Below the pieces are notes generated by a model. The model saw nothing but the letters and a program-made list of their open reading frames with translations. It did no database searches and had not been told where the DNA came from. The translations under genes and the position numbers were made by a program. A stretch of DNA of 64,000 bases, taken from assembly GCF_041734735.1 (NCBI RefSeq), contig NC_134910.1, forward strand, positions 1,550,001 to 1,614,000. Direction: 5' to 3'. Source of the stretch: Babylonia areolata. Lineage: Eukaryota; Mollusca; Gastropoda; Neogastropoda; Buccinidae. Of the stretch, positions 11,335 to 47,758 are shown piece after piece (position 1 is the stretch's first letter; each line of letters begins with the position of its first letter).

Positions 11335-11838
11335 GACAATCCTCCACCATCTGTCTAGGCCTGACTAAGCGCATTGGCTTCAGTACGCTGCTGTGGTGTA
11401 GCGTATATGGATTTGTCCGAACGCAGTGACGCCGCTTCCTTGAGCTACTGAAACTGAAACTGAAACTGTCTCGGTCGCGGACTGCTGTCTGTGATGGGAC
11501 TTGCTGATTCAGCAAACCGGCGAACAGGATGTCCTGTCCACTCCCCGTGGATGTTAACCGGGTCCGTCCCCACCCGGTTCCTTCTTCACTTCCTGCCATC
11601 CCGTCTTCCTCCGGCACTGTGCCTTGCAGGGTGGTTTTTGCCAGGCCTGCTGATCTCGTTACATGTCCATCAGTACCACGTTTCCCCTTTTCTTCACAAC
11701 TTGCTGAGCAGCATCAAGGCCACAGTTACTGATGCTCCCCAGTGCCCCAAAGGCTGCAGTCCTTCCGTTTCTGACCTCAGTATTTGTAATGTGGTCTCTT
11801 TTTGAGATGTTCAGAATCTTGCGGTAGCATCTGGTAAT
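11335..11838 (-). mobile_element. RTE-type LINE C-terminal remnant with 3' end
   Basis: On the minus strand, decayed codons read ITRCYRKILNISKRDHITN, then VKKRGNVVLMDM and further 3' GRRDGRK and NIHGEWTG. This follows the C-terminal tail of RTE/BovB-like reverse transcriptases (RCYRRILGISYKDHVTN...WEDNIREWTG style). Several stops and frame changes are present, so it is a fossil. It ends in CAGTTTCAGTTTCAGTTTCA plus a conserved block up to GCGCTTAGTCAGGCC. That block recurs alone at 22,262-22,390 and 49,026-49,155. Confidence 0.6.
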
Positions 11839-12505
11839 GACATGGATTACGGGATCTTTAACGTGTGCATTTTGATCTTCTGCATACGTATACACACGAA
11901 GGGGGTCACAATTTCACTGGGGCACTGCTGAGCGGGTCCGTCTGCCGGGTGCACTGACATAATTATTTTTTGTATTTGTATTTGTATTTGTATTCCTTTT
12001 TATCACAACAGATTTCTCTGTGTGAAATTCGGGCTGCTCTCCCCAGGGAGAGCGCGTCGCTACACTACAGCGCCACCCATTTTTTTGTATTTTTTCCTGC
12101 GTGCAGTTTTATTTGTTTTTCCTGTCGAAGTGGATTTTTCTACAGAATTTTGGCAGGAACAACCCTTTTGTTGCCGTGGGTTCTTTTACGTGCGCTAAGT
12201 GCATGCTGCACACGGGACCTCGGTTTATCGTCTCATCCGAATGACTAGCGTCCAGACCACCACTCAAGGTCTAGTGGAGGGGGAGAAAATATCGGCGGCT
12301 GAGCCGTGATTCGAACCAGCGCCCTCAGATTCTCTTGCTTCCTAGGCGGACGCGTTACCTCTAGGCCATCACTCCACTTATGTTGACCTGAGAGGTCGGG
12401 GAAATATTTACCCTTCACCCACCAGGTGCACCGAACCGGGAATCGAACACAAAAAACTCGAGCGAGAATCTAGCTCTCTAACCATTCGGCCACCGCACGC
12501 GTCCT
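11839..12505 (-). mobile_element. tRNA-headed SINE (family B-like), split by a family A SINE
   Basis: The left piece (11,839-11,970) contains CATGGATTACGGGATCTTTA. The right piece (12,378-12,505) contains TATGTTGACCTGAGAGGTCG and a minus-strand tRNA-like head with GGCCGAATGGTTAGAGAGC and GTTCGATTCCCGG. The two pieces join correctly by comparison with the uninterrupted relatives at 39,640-39,918 and 51,553-51,945. The intervening 407 bp are a family A SINE. Confidence 0.7.
11971..12377 (-). mobile_element. tRNA-derived SINE (family A), copy 2, nested
   Basis: Same structure as copy 1, with a longer tail of ATTTGT-type units at its left end. It is inserted inside the family B-like SINE and therefore is the younger of the two. 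Confidence 0.85.
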
Positions 12506-12660
12506 TCTCCAGAACAAAATAATCGTGAACACAGAAGTCGTTTGCTGCTATTTCGGTAATAAGGCGTTATGGTCTTTTCAGGGGAGCTAACGTTCATTGC
12601 CCCGTGAAGCAACCAATTTTCCGCACGTGTCGGAAGACGTGAATTGTAACAACAACAATT

Positions 12661-33053
<20,393 letters not shown>

Positions 33054-34344
33054 TGTCAGACGATAGTGAACTCACAACCAGCAGGATGTCATGATTTTTG
33101 TGCATTGACAGTAAAGATGAGGGATGTGTGTGCATGTATGCATTGACTGGTGTTTGGATGTACATGGCGGGAGGGCAGGGTGATGGTTGTCAATGTGCTT
33201 GCATGTATGTATGTTGCTGTCTCCAGTTTAACGTCTTTCCACTTGAAGTGATATTAGATGGAAAAAAAATGATTTTTTTTTTTTTTTTTTTTTAATAAAT
33301 AAATGAAAATAAAATAAAATAAAGAAAACCATGGTGGTAGGGGTTGTGGGAGGGGGAGGGGTAAAAGTGTGTGTATGTGTGAAGGGTGGATAGGGAGAGA
33401 CAACACTAGGGAAAATGGAAACGTTATAAACGCCAACATAAAACAACTATACCATCTATAACAAATGTCCTATAGGACATATATGTGTGTATGTATGCAT
33501 GTGTATGTGTGCTGAAAATGAGTGAAGATAATTTTTGGAAGCACGTTTCAAATCGCAGTGTTCTATCTCTCCAGCAAAACAAAGAAATCTATAAGAGATT
33601 TCATAACAAAAAAAATTACAAAGCATGCATTTTCGACACATATAAACATGCACACATTTGCGGGTTTGAGTTGATTCTAACTGAAAGTTGACATGATAAA
33701 TCAGTATCTGCACTTCAAGTGTAGTTGTATTAGTCCTTGCTTGAAACAGAGTTTACTGTTTTGCAACAAATAGTGTAATTTAAACTTTTATTTGTATTAA
33801 ACGTTTGTATTATTGTGAAATTGCGTGGCAGTTCTTTAGCATCATAAGCAGTTTTCCAGAGTATGGAGTTGTTTTTTTTTCCATGGCACATCCTTGTAAG
33901 GTGACAACAGATTTTGTTGCTTTTTGTGTGGGTCTTGTTATAGTTGTGATACACTTCGGCAATGAAGTGATGTAACACAATACAGGACTTACTGAAAAAG
34001 TTGAATTACATGTGTACAAAAATGTTCTAAGGACAGACTCCGCACTTGGCATCAAATTAGCTTGTGAATGTGAACATGTTCTTGTTAAAATAAAGAGAAA
34101 ATGGCCATTATGCCTGTTTGTCTTCTGCAAGGCATGTCTGTTCAAGTGACACGTTTGTTGATTGAATTTTTTGTCTCACAGATAAACCAAATGACGACTT
34201 TGTTGTTTTTGTTTTTTTGTTGTTTTTTGTTGTTGTTTTTATTTGTGTGTGTATGTGTGTGTGTAGACAGAAAATACGAAAAAAAACTTAGCCGTATGAA
34301 GAGCACAGGAACAGGAGTCATAATGGCTGCCGGAAAAAGAGGGC
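33054..34344 (+). other. GPATCH4 3' UTR and flank
   Basis: After the TAG a T-run and TTTAATAAATAAATG occur at about 33,290. A cluster of AATAAA-like signals to 33,325 could end the transcript; another AATAAAGAG is at 34,090. No further gene seen. Confidence 0.5.
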
Positions 34345-34369
34345 GCTAGTCAGGGGGGCAAAGGGGAGG

Positions 34370-34511
34370 TTACCTACTTCCGGGAGGTTATCGGCCGCAG
34401 CTACTTTCATTTTCTCCGCATAGGCGGATAGTAGTTTGCACAGGACAGGAATGTCAAACCCCTGCCGGAGTCTGCACTAGTGGGTCACGGTTAAGTATGT
34501 GTAATTAAACT
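34370..34511 (-). repeat. Dispersed repeat X, copy 1
   Basis: On the minus strand it reads TTAACCGTGACCCACTAGTG, CAGACTCCGGCAGGGG, TGACATTCCTGTCCTGTGCA and ends CCTCCCGGAAGTAG. Copies 2 and 3 are at 56,998-57,118 and 63,140-63,285. No coding content; family unknown. Confidence 0.8.
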
Positions 34512-34701
34512 TGTATCATGAGGAAACTGGTGGATAGTTGTTCTGTGTGGCGCTCCAGTACCCATTGTCTGTCAACACAACTCTTCACAGAGTTCAGGGA
34601 GAAGAATCAGAAGAAGGGATCATGAGTATTAGACTTCAAAGCTGAAGAGAAATGAATGAGAGAAAATGAGCTGTGTGTTGTCTAATGCTACGACTTGTCT
34701 C

Positions 34702-34860
34702 TTACCCCTTTCTGTGGCAACTTTGTGTGGCAATATTTACCCATTTGTTTTGTTGTCTTCCTACCCCTTTCTGTGGCAACTTTGTGTGGCAGTATTTACT
34801 CATTTGTTTTGTTGTCTTCCTACCCCTTTCTGTGGCAACTTTGTGTGTCTGGTTATTTCA
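34702..34860. repeat. 59-bp tandem repeat, 2.7 copies
   Basis: ACCCCTTTCTGTGGCAACTT recurs at 34,704, 34,763 and 34,822. Confidence 0.9.
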
Positions 34861-35250
34861 TTTCCTTTTTGTGTTAATGTTTTACACAGACCTACAACAG
34901 GCTCTCAAGGCCTGACCAGTTGGTTGGGTTTAAGCAAAGGTGATCTATTGTGATGTTTGTGTGTACATTTATACTTCCTTTTTTTTTCTTCTTACAGCAG
35001 AAGTGTTGTAGCATATTGATTTAGATCTGTCCACAAGGTCTGACACCTCCCTGGAACTGAAAACTGGTTGTGTCACAACAGCTTTCACTTCATACTGATG
35101 TCCAACTTTCCACACAACACTTGGTCGGAGAGCAAATTTTTGATAAACGATAACAAAACAAAAAATGGTCAAATTTTGTCAAAACTACTCTTTTTTTTTT
35201 TCTTTTTTTTTTTTAATAGTGAAAACTCTTCCATGCCTGTCTCAAGCATC
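34861..35250. other. Intergenic sequence before the 58-bp array
   Basis: Unique sequence with a T run at 35,190-35,215. No feature recognised. Confidence 0.4.
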
Positions 35251-38052
35251 TCTTAGAACACTGAGGAATATTGGTGGAAATGTGACTGTATCATGCCTGT
35301 GACAACTCCTGACAGTAGAACACTGAGGAATATTGGTGGGGTGGTGACTGTATCATGACACAACTCCTGACAGTAGAACACTGAGGAATATTGGTGGAAT
35401 GGTGACTGTATCATGACACAACTCCTGACAGTAGAACACTGAGGAATACTGGTGGAATGGTGACTCTATCATGACACAACTTCTGACAGTAGAACACTGA
35501 GGAATATTGGTGGAATGGTGACTGTATCATGACACAACTCCTGACAGTAGAACACTGAGGAATATTGGTGGGATGGTGATTATCATGACACAACTTCTGA
35601 CAGTAGAACACTGAGGAATATTGGTGGGGTGGTGACTGTATCATGACACAACTTCTGACAGTAGAACAATGAGGAGTATTGGTGGAATGGTGACTCTATC
35701 ATGACACAACTCCTGACAGTAGAACAATGAGGAATATTGGTGGAATGGTGACTGTATCATGACACAACTTCTGACAGTAGAACACTGAGGAATATTGGTG
35801 GAATGGTGACTGTATCATGACACAACTCCTGACAGTAGAACACTGAGGAATATTGGTGGGGTGGTGACTGTATCATGCCTGTGACACAACTCCTGACAGT
35901 AGAACAATGAGGAATATTGGTGGAATGGTGACTGTATCATGACACAACTTCTGACAGTAGAACAATGAGGAGTATTGGTGGAATGGTGACTCTATCATGA
36001 CACAACTCCTGACAGTAGAACAATGAGGAATACTGGTGGAATGGTGACTGTATCATGACACAACTCCTGACAGTAGAACAATGAGGAATATTGGTGGAAT
36101 GGTGACTGTATCATGACACAACTCCTGACAGTAGAACAATGAGGAATATTGGTGGAATGGTGACTGTATCATGACACAACTTCTGACAGTAGAACACTGA
36201 GGAATATTGGTGGAATGGTGACTGTATCATGCCTGTGACACAACTCCTGATAGTAGAACACTGAGGAATATTGGTGGAATGGTGACTGTATCATGCCTGT
36301 GACACAACTTCTGACAGTAGAACACTGAGGAATATTAGTGGAATGGTGACTCTATCATGACACAACTTCTAACAGTAGAACACTGAGGAATATTGGTGGA
36401 ATGGTGACTGTATCATGACACAACTCCTGACAGTAGAACACAGGAATATTGGTGGAATGGTGACTGTATCATGACACAACTTCTGACAGTAGAACACTGA
36501 GGAATATTGGTGGAATGGTGACTGTATCATGACACAACTTCTGACAGTAGAACACTGAGGAATATTGGTGGAATGGTGACTGTATCATGACACAACTCCT
36601 GACAGTAGAACACTGAGGAATATTGGTGGAATGGTGACTGTATCATGACACAACTTCTGACAGTAGAACACTGAGGAATATTGGTGGAATGGTGACTGTA
36701 TCATGACACAACTCCTGACAGTAGAACACTGAGGAATATTGGTGGGGTGGTGACTGTATCATGCCTGTGACACAACTCCTGACAGTAGAACAATGAGGAA
36801 TATTGGTGGAATGGTGACTGTATCATGACACAACTTCTGACAGTAGAACAATGAGGAGTATTGGTGGAATGGTGACTCTATCATGACACAACTCCTGACA
36901 GTAGAACAATGAGGAATACTGGTGGAATGGTGACTGTATCATGACACAACTCCTGACAGTAGAACAATGAGGAATATTGGTGGAATGGTGACTGTATCAT
37001 GACACAACTCCTGACAGTAGAACAATGAGGAATATTGGTGGAATGGTGACTGTATCATGACACAACTTCTGACAGTAGAACACTGAGGAATATTGGTGGA
37101 ATGGTGACTGTATCATGCCTGTGACACAACTCCTGATAGTAGAACACTGAGGAATATTGGTGGAATGGTGACTGTATCATGCCTGTGACACAACTTCTGA
37201 CAGTAGAACACTGAGGAATATTAGTGGAATGGTGACTCTATCATGACACAACTTCTAACAGTAGAACACTGAGGAATATTGGTGGAATGGTGACTGTATC
37301 ATGACACAACTCCTGACAGTAGAACACAGGAATATTGGTGGAATGGTGACTGTATCATGACACAACTTCTGACAGTAGAACACTGAGGAATATTGGTGGA
37401 ATGGTGACTGTATCATGACACAACTTCTGACAGTAGAACACTGAGGAATATTGGTGGAATGGTGACTGTATCATGACACAACTCCTGACAGTAGAACACT
37501 GAGGAATATTGGTGGAATGGTGACTGTATCATGACACAACTTCTGACAGTAGAACAATGAGGAGTATTGGTGGAATGGTGACTCTATCATGACACAACTG
37601 ACAGTAGAACAATGAGGAATATTGGTGGAATGGTGACTGTATCATGACACAACTCCTGACAGTAGAACACTGAGGAATATTGGTGGGGTGGTGACTGTAT
37701 CATGACACAACTCCTGACAGTAGAACACTGAGGAATATTGGTGGAATGGTGACTGTATCATGACACAACTCCTGACAGTAGAACACTGAGGAATATTGGT
37801 GGAATGGTGACTGTATCATGACACAACTTCTGACAGTAGAACACTGAGGAATATTGGTGGAATGGTGACTGTATCATGACACAACTCCTGACAGTAGAAC
37901 ACTGAGGAATATTGGTGGGATGGTGACTGTATCATGACACAACTTCTGACAGTAGAACACTGAGGAATATTGGTGGGGTGGTGACTGTATCATGCCTGTG
38001 ACACAACTCCTGACAGTAGAACACTGAGGAATATTGGTGGGGTGGAATGGTG
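35251..38052. repeat. 58-bp minisatellite with an 886-bp internal duplication
   Basis: About 48 units with ACTGTATCATGACACAACTC, CTGACAGTAGAACACTGAGG and AATATTGGTGGAATGGTG. Rare variants (CATGCCTGTGACAC, GAACACAGGAATATT) recur in the same order 886 bp apart, for example at 35,874 and 36,760, and at 36,435 and 37,321. A block of about 15 units was therefore copied as a whole. Confidence 0.95.
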
Positions 38053-39438
38053 TGGTGACACTGACAGTCTCCACTCCAGGAGTGTCACTTACCCCATGCA
38101 TCTCCACAACAAAGTTTAGTCATCGGTCGGTGAGGGAGGGGCTGGAATAGCGGGGTGGGATGGGGTGGGGTGGGGTGTCAGCGGACTGTAGTGATGTCAA
38201 TCACAACAAGCGTCAACAAATGCATGGAGTCTCATCAAGAACGAAGCAGCGTTTTTTCAAGTGATTGGCAGCCGGACATATTTTGTCTAATTATTTTGTT
38301 TCATTGAATGCTGATGTTTTCACTCAAACCTAGGATAAGCTCTATGCACACTGATATCACAAACTTTAAAATTACTAATGCATGTGTGTAGTGGGAGTGT
38401 CCTCACGGTTGTGGTTTTCCACACACCTGCACACATGCAATAGGCTATAAACACACACACACACAAACAAAAAAACTGGGTAATATGTCATTCACACACA
38501 CACATACACCACGTTTTTTTTTTTATTTCTGAACATGTGTATTATGCAATCAAATGGAAATCAGAAAAATAACTTCAAGAGCCACCACTCAAGTGGTGTA
38601 CAACCAAAACTTCCATTCTCTTTGCTTTTTATGAGAATGTTTTACATCAAGGCTCAAATGTTACCATTAAACATCAACAAATATATGGGTCTCAAAATTC
38701 ACCAAACAAAAATACACAGCTGTAAGTGCTGTAATCAGACAGTTGTTAGCTTGTGCAGTAGAAATGCTAACTGTACAAATTCTGTGAAAATGTATTGGTT
38801 CCTTGAATCTTTATGTAAAGAAATTGTTCACCGCTTGAAACTATTCCTTGAAACTTTATGTCCAGAAATTGGTCACCGCTTTTAACTATTTCCTATCCAC
38901 AGTTTCACATTTAAAAAAAAAAAGAAAAAGGAAAAATGTCAATCACCACCACACGAACCAGAATGTGTGTGTTCCAAGAGGTTTTTTTTTGTTTTGTTTT
39001 TTATCAAAATGACTTATTTTGTTCCTTTACTCCTTTCAAACACTGATGTTTTACTGATTAAATGATAACATACATGACTGACCACACTTGAACTGCCTTA
39101 AGACTGAAGGAAAGCACTGAAGAACACAGTAACAAGCTTCCACTGCAACAAGAACTTGACATGGAAGGAAGTAACCCTTATAAAAAGACAGAAAAAATCA
39201 AGCCAACAGAACCAAGACTCAGAAGAAAGAACAGAAAAAAAGAGGAGTCAGGGCTGGGGAAGCCAGACCAGTTCACAAACTATGGTGCCCCCCACACCCC
39301 CACCCCCCATTCGCTAACAAACATAACTTTGCTTGCAAACAAACACACAAAGAAATCTCCGCTGGCTAATTGAGACACTCAGAAAGACTGGCTCAGCCAA
39401 TCAGGAGGCAGCTGATCCTCCAGACCAACCAATGACAA
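38053..39438 (-). other. Likely HINT1 3' UTR and flank
   Basis: Downstream of the HINT1 stop. A minus-strand AATAAA is read near 38,523 (TTTTTTATTTC on plus), which could end a UTR of about 0.9 kb. A duplicated TTCCTTGAA..TTATGT..AGAAATTG block lies at 38,798-38,885. No other gene seen. Confidence 0.4.
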
Positions 39439-43751
<4,313 letters not shown>

Positions 43752-44029
43752 GCTGGCAAATGACGCGAAAGTATGGGCTTGCCGACTGACGGCTTCTTGT
43801 CTGCATGCGTGCGCGTTGTGTGGCTATTTGCACGGTCCACGGCATATTGTACTTTCGCTTCCGTTTCAGTTTCAAGGGGGTGCCCTGACCTTGTGATTAG
43901 AAACTCTAGGGAGAGCTGGACAGTACAAGGTCTTCAGAGAAGAAGCCCCCCTCAGTCAAGTGTTTCGGCCCTTAACTCCTTACACTCTAAGGGGGCCAGT
44001 CTCTCTGCTTCTGTACCAAACACATAGAC
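43752..44029. promoter_or_regulatory. Presumed HINT1 promoter region
   Basis: The 280 bp between the HINT1 start codon and the LINE. No TATA box seen; slightly GC-rich near the gene. Assigned by position only. Confidence 0.3.
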
Positions 44030-46515
44030 CACCCTGCTTCAAAATTTCTGGAAGTATTGCAAGATAATTTTGTGGTACAGTTTGTTACGGAACCAACACA
44101 TTTTCGTGGTAATCAAACAGCAAATATTTTGGATTTAGTTTTAGCAAACAGAGATGACTTAGTTTATAATGTTTTATATTATCCCCCTATAGGTAAAAGT
44201 CACCACTCTAGCATTATTTTTGAAGTTGATACTGGTATTCTACTACCTGGTAAGTCGAAAGGCAGACGCTATTTTTATGATAGAGGTGATTATGAGACAA
44301 TGAGGCATGCATTGGATGACATTAATTGGAAAGAGACTTTGGAACTCAAATCTGTGGATGAGTGTTGGTCTTGCATTTCTGATAAATTGAAGGAATTACA
44401 AGATAAGTATGTGCCATTTAAAGAGTTTTGGACTGGAAACAAAAGTTACAAAAAGACTGTCCCATTTTTTGTTTTGGAAAAGATACGATTGAAAAGAAGG
44501 ACCTTCAGATGGTATAAGAAGTATAGGACGACTGAAAATTATAATGCTTATGCACGTGCTCGAAATCAGGTTAAGAGGGCATTACGAAAAGCTACCAAGG
44601 AAAAAGAGATGTCTATTGCAAAGAACATTAAAAGTGACCCAAAGAGACTGTTTAATTATATTGCATCACAAACTAAACCAAAGGAGATTATTCCGAACTT
44701 AAGCACACCTGGTGGAACTTTAACTAACAATGACAAAGAAAAGGCTGAGGTCCTAAATTTGTTTTTCTCTAGTGTTTTCACAGTGGAAGATGTCACCAAT
44801 GTTCCTTCTTTTGAGTCAGAATGCAAGGCTTCAACAGATTATGTTGAAGTTTCAGAAAAGATTATTAGTGACAAACTTTCACAGTTAAAGGTAAATAAAT
44901 CCACTGGTCCTGATGGAATGCACCCTTATTTGCTAAAAGAATTACATAATAGTTTAGCTATTCCCTTAAAGATTCTGTTTGTTAAGACTGTATCATATGG
45001 TAAGATCCCACAGGCATGGAAAGTAGCACAAGTAAAACCAATATTTAAGAAAGGTAACAAACAAGACCCTGGAAACTATCGACCAGTAAGTTTGACATCG
45101 GTTGTATGTAAAGTTTTTGAAGGTTTCATACGTGATACTTTGAATAAACATTTGATTGATAACAACTTACTGTCTGATTATCAGTTTGGCTTTACCAGTG
45201 GTAGATCCTGTGTGACTCAGTTGTTGAATACTGTACATGACTGGATGCAGTCACTTGAAAACAATAAACCAATGGATGTAATTTATCTGGACTTACAGAA
45301 GGCGTTCGATAAAGTTCCACATAATAGGTTAATTGCTAAATTGCAAGGGTACGGTATTTCTGGTAAATTGTTGGAATGGATAAAAGATTTCTTAGATGAG
45401 AGAACACAGTACGTATCAGTAGGGACTGAGTCATCGTGTCCTGTTAAGGTGAGTAGTGGTGTTCCCCAAGGCAGTGTCTTGGGGCCCACACTCTTTGTAT
45501 ATTATATAAATGACATGCCTGACATACTAGACTGTTTTGTGAAAATCTTTGCAGACGATACAAAGATCTATGAGGAAGTAGATTCTGATGTCGGTAGATT
45601 GAAATTACAAGTTAGTATTGATAATTTAGTACACTGGACTGATAGATGGCAAATTAAATTTAATAACAATAAATGTAAAGTTTTACACGTAGGCAGAAAT
45701 AATCCACATTATAAGTATTATATGAATGGTATGGACTTGCAGGAGACTTCATCGGAGAGAGATCTTGGAGTCATTGTTGACTCTGGTCTCTCTTTTGATG
45801 TTCATATTAATGAAACCATTAAAAAAGCCAATAGATTGACCGGAATGCTAGTTGGAAACATACAGTGTAAAAGTAAAGACATAATGGTGCCATTATTTAA
45901 GTCATTAGTCAGGCCAGTCTTAGAATATGGGAATGTTGTTTGGAATACGGGTTTAGTGAAACATACAGACAGTATTGAAAATGTTCAACGAAGATTCACT
46001 AAAAGAATCATTGGCTTTGCTGATATGGACTATGAAAGTAGGTTGCAAGCACTTAAGTTACCTAGTTTAGAATATAGAAGACTGCGTGGTGATTTAATAG
46101 AGATGTATAAAATGACACATGGATTATATGACAGCAGAACCATAAACTCTTTGTTTACATTGAATGAGAACAGTACCACAAGAGGCCATTCATACAAACT
46201 ATTAAAAGTTTCAGTTAAAACTTCCAGATTTGCACATTTCTTTACTAACAGAGTAACAAATGTTTGGAACAATTTGTCACAAGATGTTGTTTCCGCAGGA
46301 ACAGTGAATACATTTAAAAATTATCTTGATATTCATTTGAAAAATTTAAATTACAAAACTCATTTACATATTTATTGATTTTTCAAGCATTGCGCACTCA
46401 ATGTTGAAAAATGCATCAGACATATGTGGGGACTCTCTTTTTCTTCCCCACATCAAGCGGGCAAAAGGCCTCGTCAGGCCTGCACGCCTTGATATGATAT
46501 GATATGATATGGCTC
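44030..46515 (+). mobile_element. CR1-like LINE, 5'-truncated
   Basis: Starts inside the endonuclease domain and runs through a full reverse transcriptase. A short 3' UTR follows with GGCAAAAGGCCTCGTCAGGC and a TGATA pentamer tail (TGATATGATATGATATGATA). No frame break is visible in 773 codons, so the insertion looks recent. It sits between the divergent HINT1 and Rab genes. Confidence 0.92.
44057..46378 (+). CDS. LINE ORF2 fragment: reverse transcriptase (773 aa)
   Basis: Open from the truncation point, with no proper start codon (the frame's first candidate is TTG). N-terminal remainder of the endonuclease: NILDLVLANRDDLVYNV and GKSHHSSIIFEV. Reverse transcriptase: PIFKKGNKQDPGNYRPVSLT, FGFTSGRSCVTQLL, VIYLDLQKAFDKVPH, SSGVPQGSVLGPTLF and KIFADDTKIYEEV with the catalytic ADD. 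C-terminal part SLVRPVLEYGNVVWN and QRRFTKRIIGF. The wording of these blocks is that of the CR1 clade. Lacking its 5' part it cannot make the complete protein. Confidence 0.9.
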   Translation: MQDNFVVQFVTEPTHFRGNQTANILDLVLANRDDLVYNVLYYPPIGKSHHSSIIFEVDTGILLPGKSKGRRYFYDRGDYETMRHALDDINWKETLELKSVDECWSCISDKLKELQDKYVPFKEFWTGNKSYKKTVPFFVLEKIRLKRRTFRWYKKYRTTENYNAYARARNQVKRALRKATKEKEMSIAKNIKSDPKRLFNYIASQTKPKEIIPNLSTPGGTLTNNDKEKAEVLNLFFSSVFTVEDVTNVPSFESECKASTDYVEVSEKIISDKLSQLKVNKSTGPDGMHPYLLKELHNSLAIPLKILFVKTVSYGKIPQAWKVAQVKPIFKKGNKQDPGNYRPVSLTSVVCKVFEGFIRDTLNKHLIDNNLLSDYQFGFTSGRSCVTQLLNTVHDWMQSLENNKPMDVIYLDLQKAFDKVPHNRLIAKLQGYGISGKLLEWIKDFLDERTQYVSVGTESSCPVKVSSGVPQGSVLGPTLFVYYINDMPDILDCFVKIFADDTKIYEEVDSDVGRLKLQVSIDNLVHWTDRWQIKFNNNKCKVLHVGRNNPHYKYYMNGMDLQETSSERDLGVIVDSGLSFDVHINETIKKANRLTGMLVGNIQCKSKDIMVPLFKSLVRPVLEYGNVVWNTGLVKHTDSIENVQRRFTKRIIGFADMDYESRLQALKLPSLEYRRLRGDLIEMYKMTHGLYDSRTINSLFTLNENSTTRGHSYKLLKVSVKTSRFAHFFTNRVTNVWNNLSQDVVSAGTVNTFKNYLDIHLKNLNYKTHLHIY

Positions 46516-46599
46516 CTGGATGCCCTTGTATTGCCGCCTTTTTTTTCTCTTTTGTTTTCCCTGGTCCTCAGCAGGTTCCAACCCGCGCCTCCAGGGTGG

Positions 46600-46668
46600 T
46601 CGCCACTTCAGGACTGAGTCACCTTTTCTGGCAGACGTTTTAACCACTGAGCTATCGTAGGCCTACTT
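46600..46668 (-). mobile_element. tRNA-like SINE head fragment
   Basis: Minus strand has GATAGCTCAGTGGTTAAAAC (A box) and GCGGGTTGGAACC (B box). Confidence 0.5.
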
Positions 46669-47694
46669 TGAGTATGTCTTGTAGATGTGGGCTTCCTCCA
46701 TCCTGCGAGGGGGAGGGGGGGGGGCTTGAGAGTCACACAAAATTAAAATCAATAGGGGAACTGATAAAGACTATCGATCATTTGATGGTGAAGAAGGGGT
46801 AGTTCCGCCAGCCTTTGCTAACAGTCCAGGAAAAGGGTGGCTAAAACATATATATATATAGATTTAATGAGTGGTTTGTGCAGGCCTTGATGGTGACACC
46901 TGCGCTGATGGCCGGTGCTCCGCCGCTGGTGGGGCCTGCTATGATGGCTTCATCAGCTACTGAGCTGAATCCACTCTGCTACTGTTCTAATAAACTTGAA
47001 TAGGACAAGTTCCTGTGCTGTTCTGTGTTGCTGTGTGGAATACTGAAGCCTCTGGTGTTGTTCACAACTTGTCGCTCGATGATGTTGCTACTGCTGAAGC
47101 CTGTGTACCTCAGTCGTTGGGCGGACTATGATCCTCCAGCGGCCTGCGTTTACTGGTTTGAGGAACTCTCCTCAGTTCCTGGATGTCCTTCTCCTGGCAC
47201 TAGCTAAGTATTCAAAGAAAAAGGAATCGTAATAGCTAAAATGGAACTGTGGGTCAACGAATTAAAGTTCATTCAGTTTCCAGCCTGGGTTTTCTAGTGG
47301 GAAGGGAAGAGGGGAGAGGTGCTTAGAGGAACGTATGCCGTGCCGGTAGTGTTACTCCGTGAGCAATAAAAGATGCTAGTTTTACTTTCGTAACATTCCC
47401 ACGACGTTATTTTTTTGTGCGTATGTATATATGTTAGTGTCAAAAGTACTAATATTTCAACAGTATTAGTCTGTTAACTACATATGAATATTCGAAACTA
47501 AGAATATGAGCTCATGACCAAAAGATTAAAGGGTAAGGCACTCTGAATGACCGATGAGTGAGAAAGTTGATAATACAGGAAAAATTGGGCCAGTCGATTG
47601 ACGAAAAGCGGTCCAGTAAGTGATACATCTGTGTAACGCTTATCGATAATTCTTAACTCTTTGCACGTGATTAGATAGCCCTTGCTTTCCGGAT
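46669..47694. other. Region upstream of the Rab gene
   Basis: Unassigned sequence that should include the Rab promoter and any 5' UTR exon. A stretch at 46,880-47,260 looks structured but matches nothing I recognise. No TATA box could be assigned. Confidence 0.35.
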
Positions 47695-47758
47695 ATGACG
47701 AGTAAAGAAGAGAATATGAAATCCATCGAAGCAAAAGTGGTGGTTTTAGGCTCTCAAG
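47695..47758 (+). CDS. Rab exon 1 (coding)
   Basis: ATG at 47695; [20 protein letters not shown], ends inside the P-loop at donor CAAG|GTAAGT. A second in-frame ATG (Met8) lies close by and may also serve. Confidence 0.9.

Noticed and set aside
38535-38885. 116-codon plus-strand frame downstream of HINT1
   Set aside because: No recognisable motif, includes a short duplication, and probably belongs to the HINT1 3' UTR on the other strand.
46880-47260. Structured-looking stretch, perhaps a terminal repeat of an element
   Set aside because: No second copy in the window, no defined ends and no coding part, so no family can be supported.
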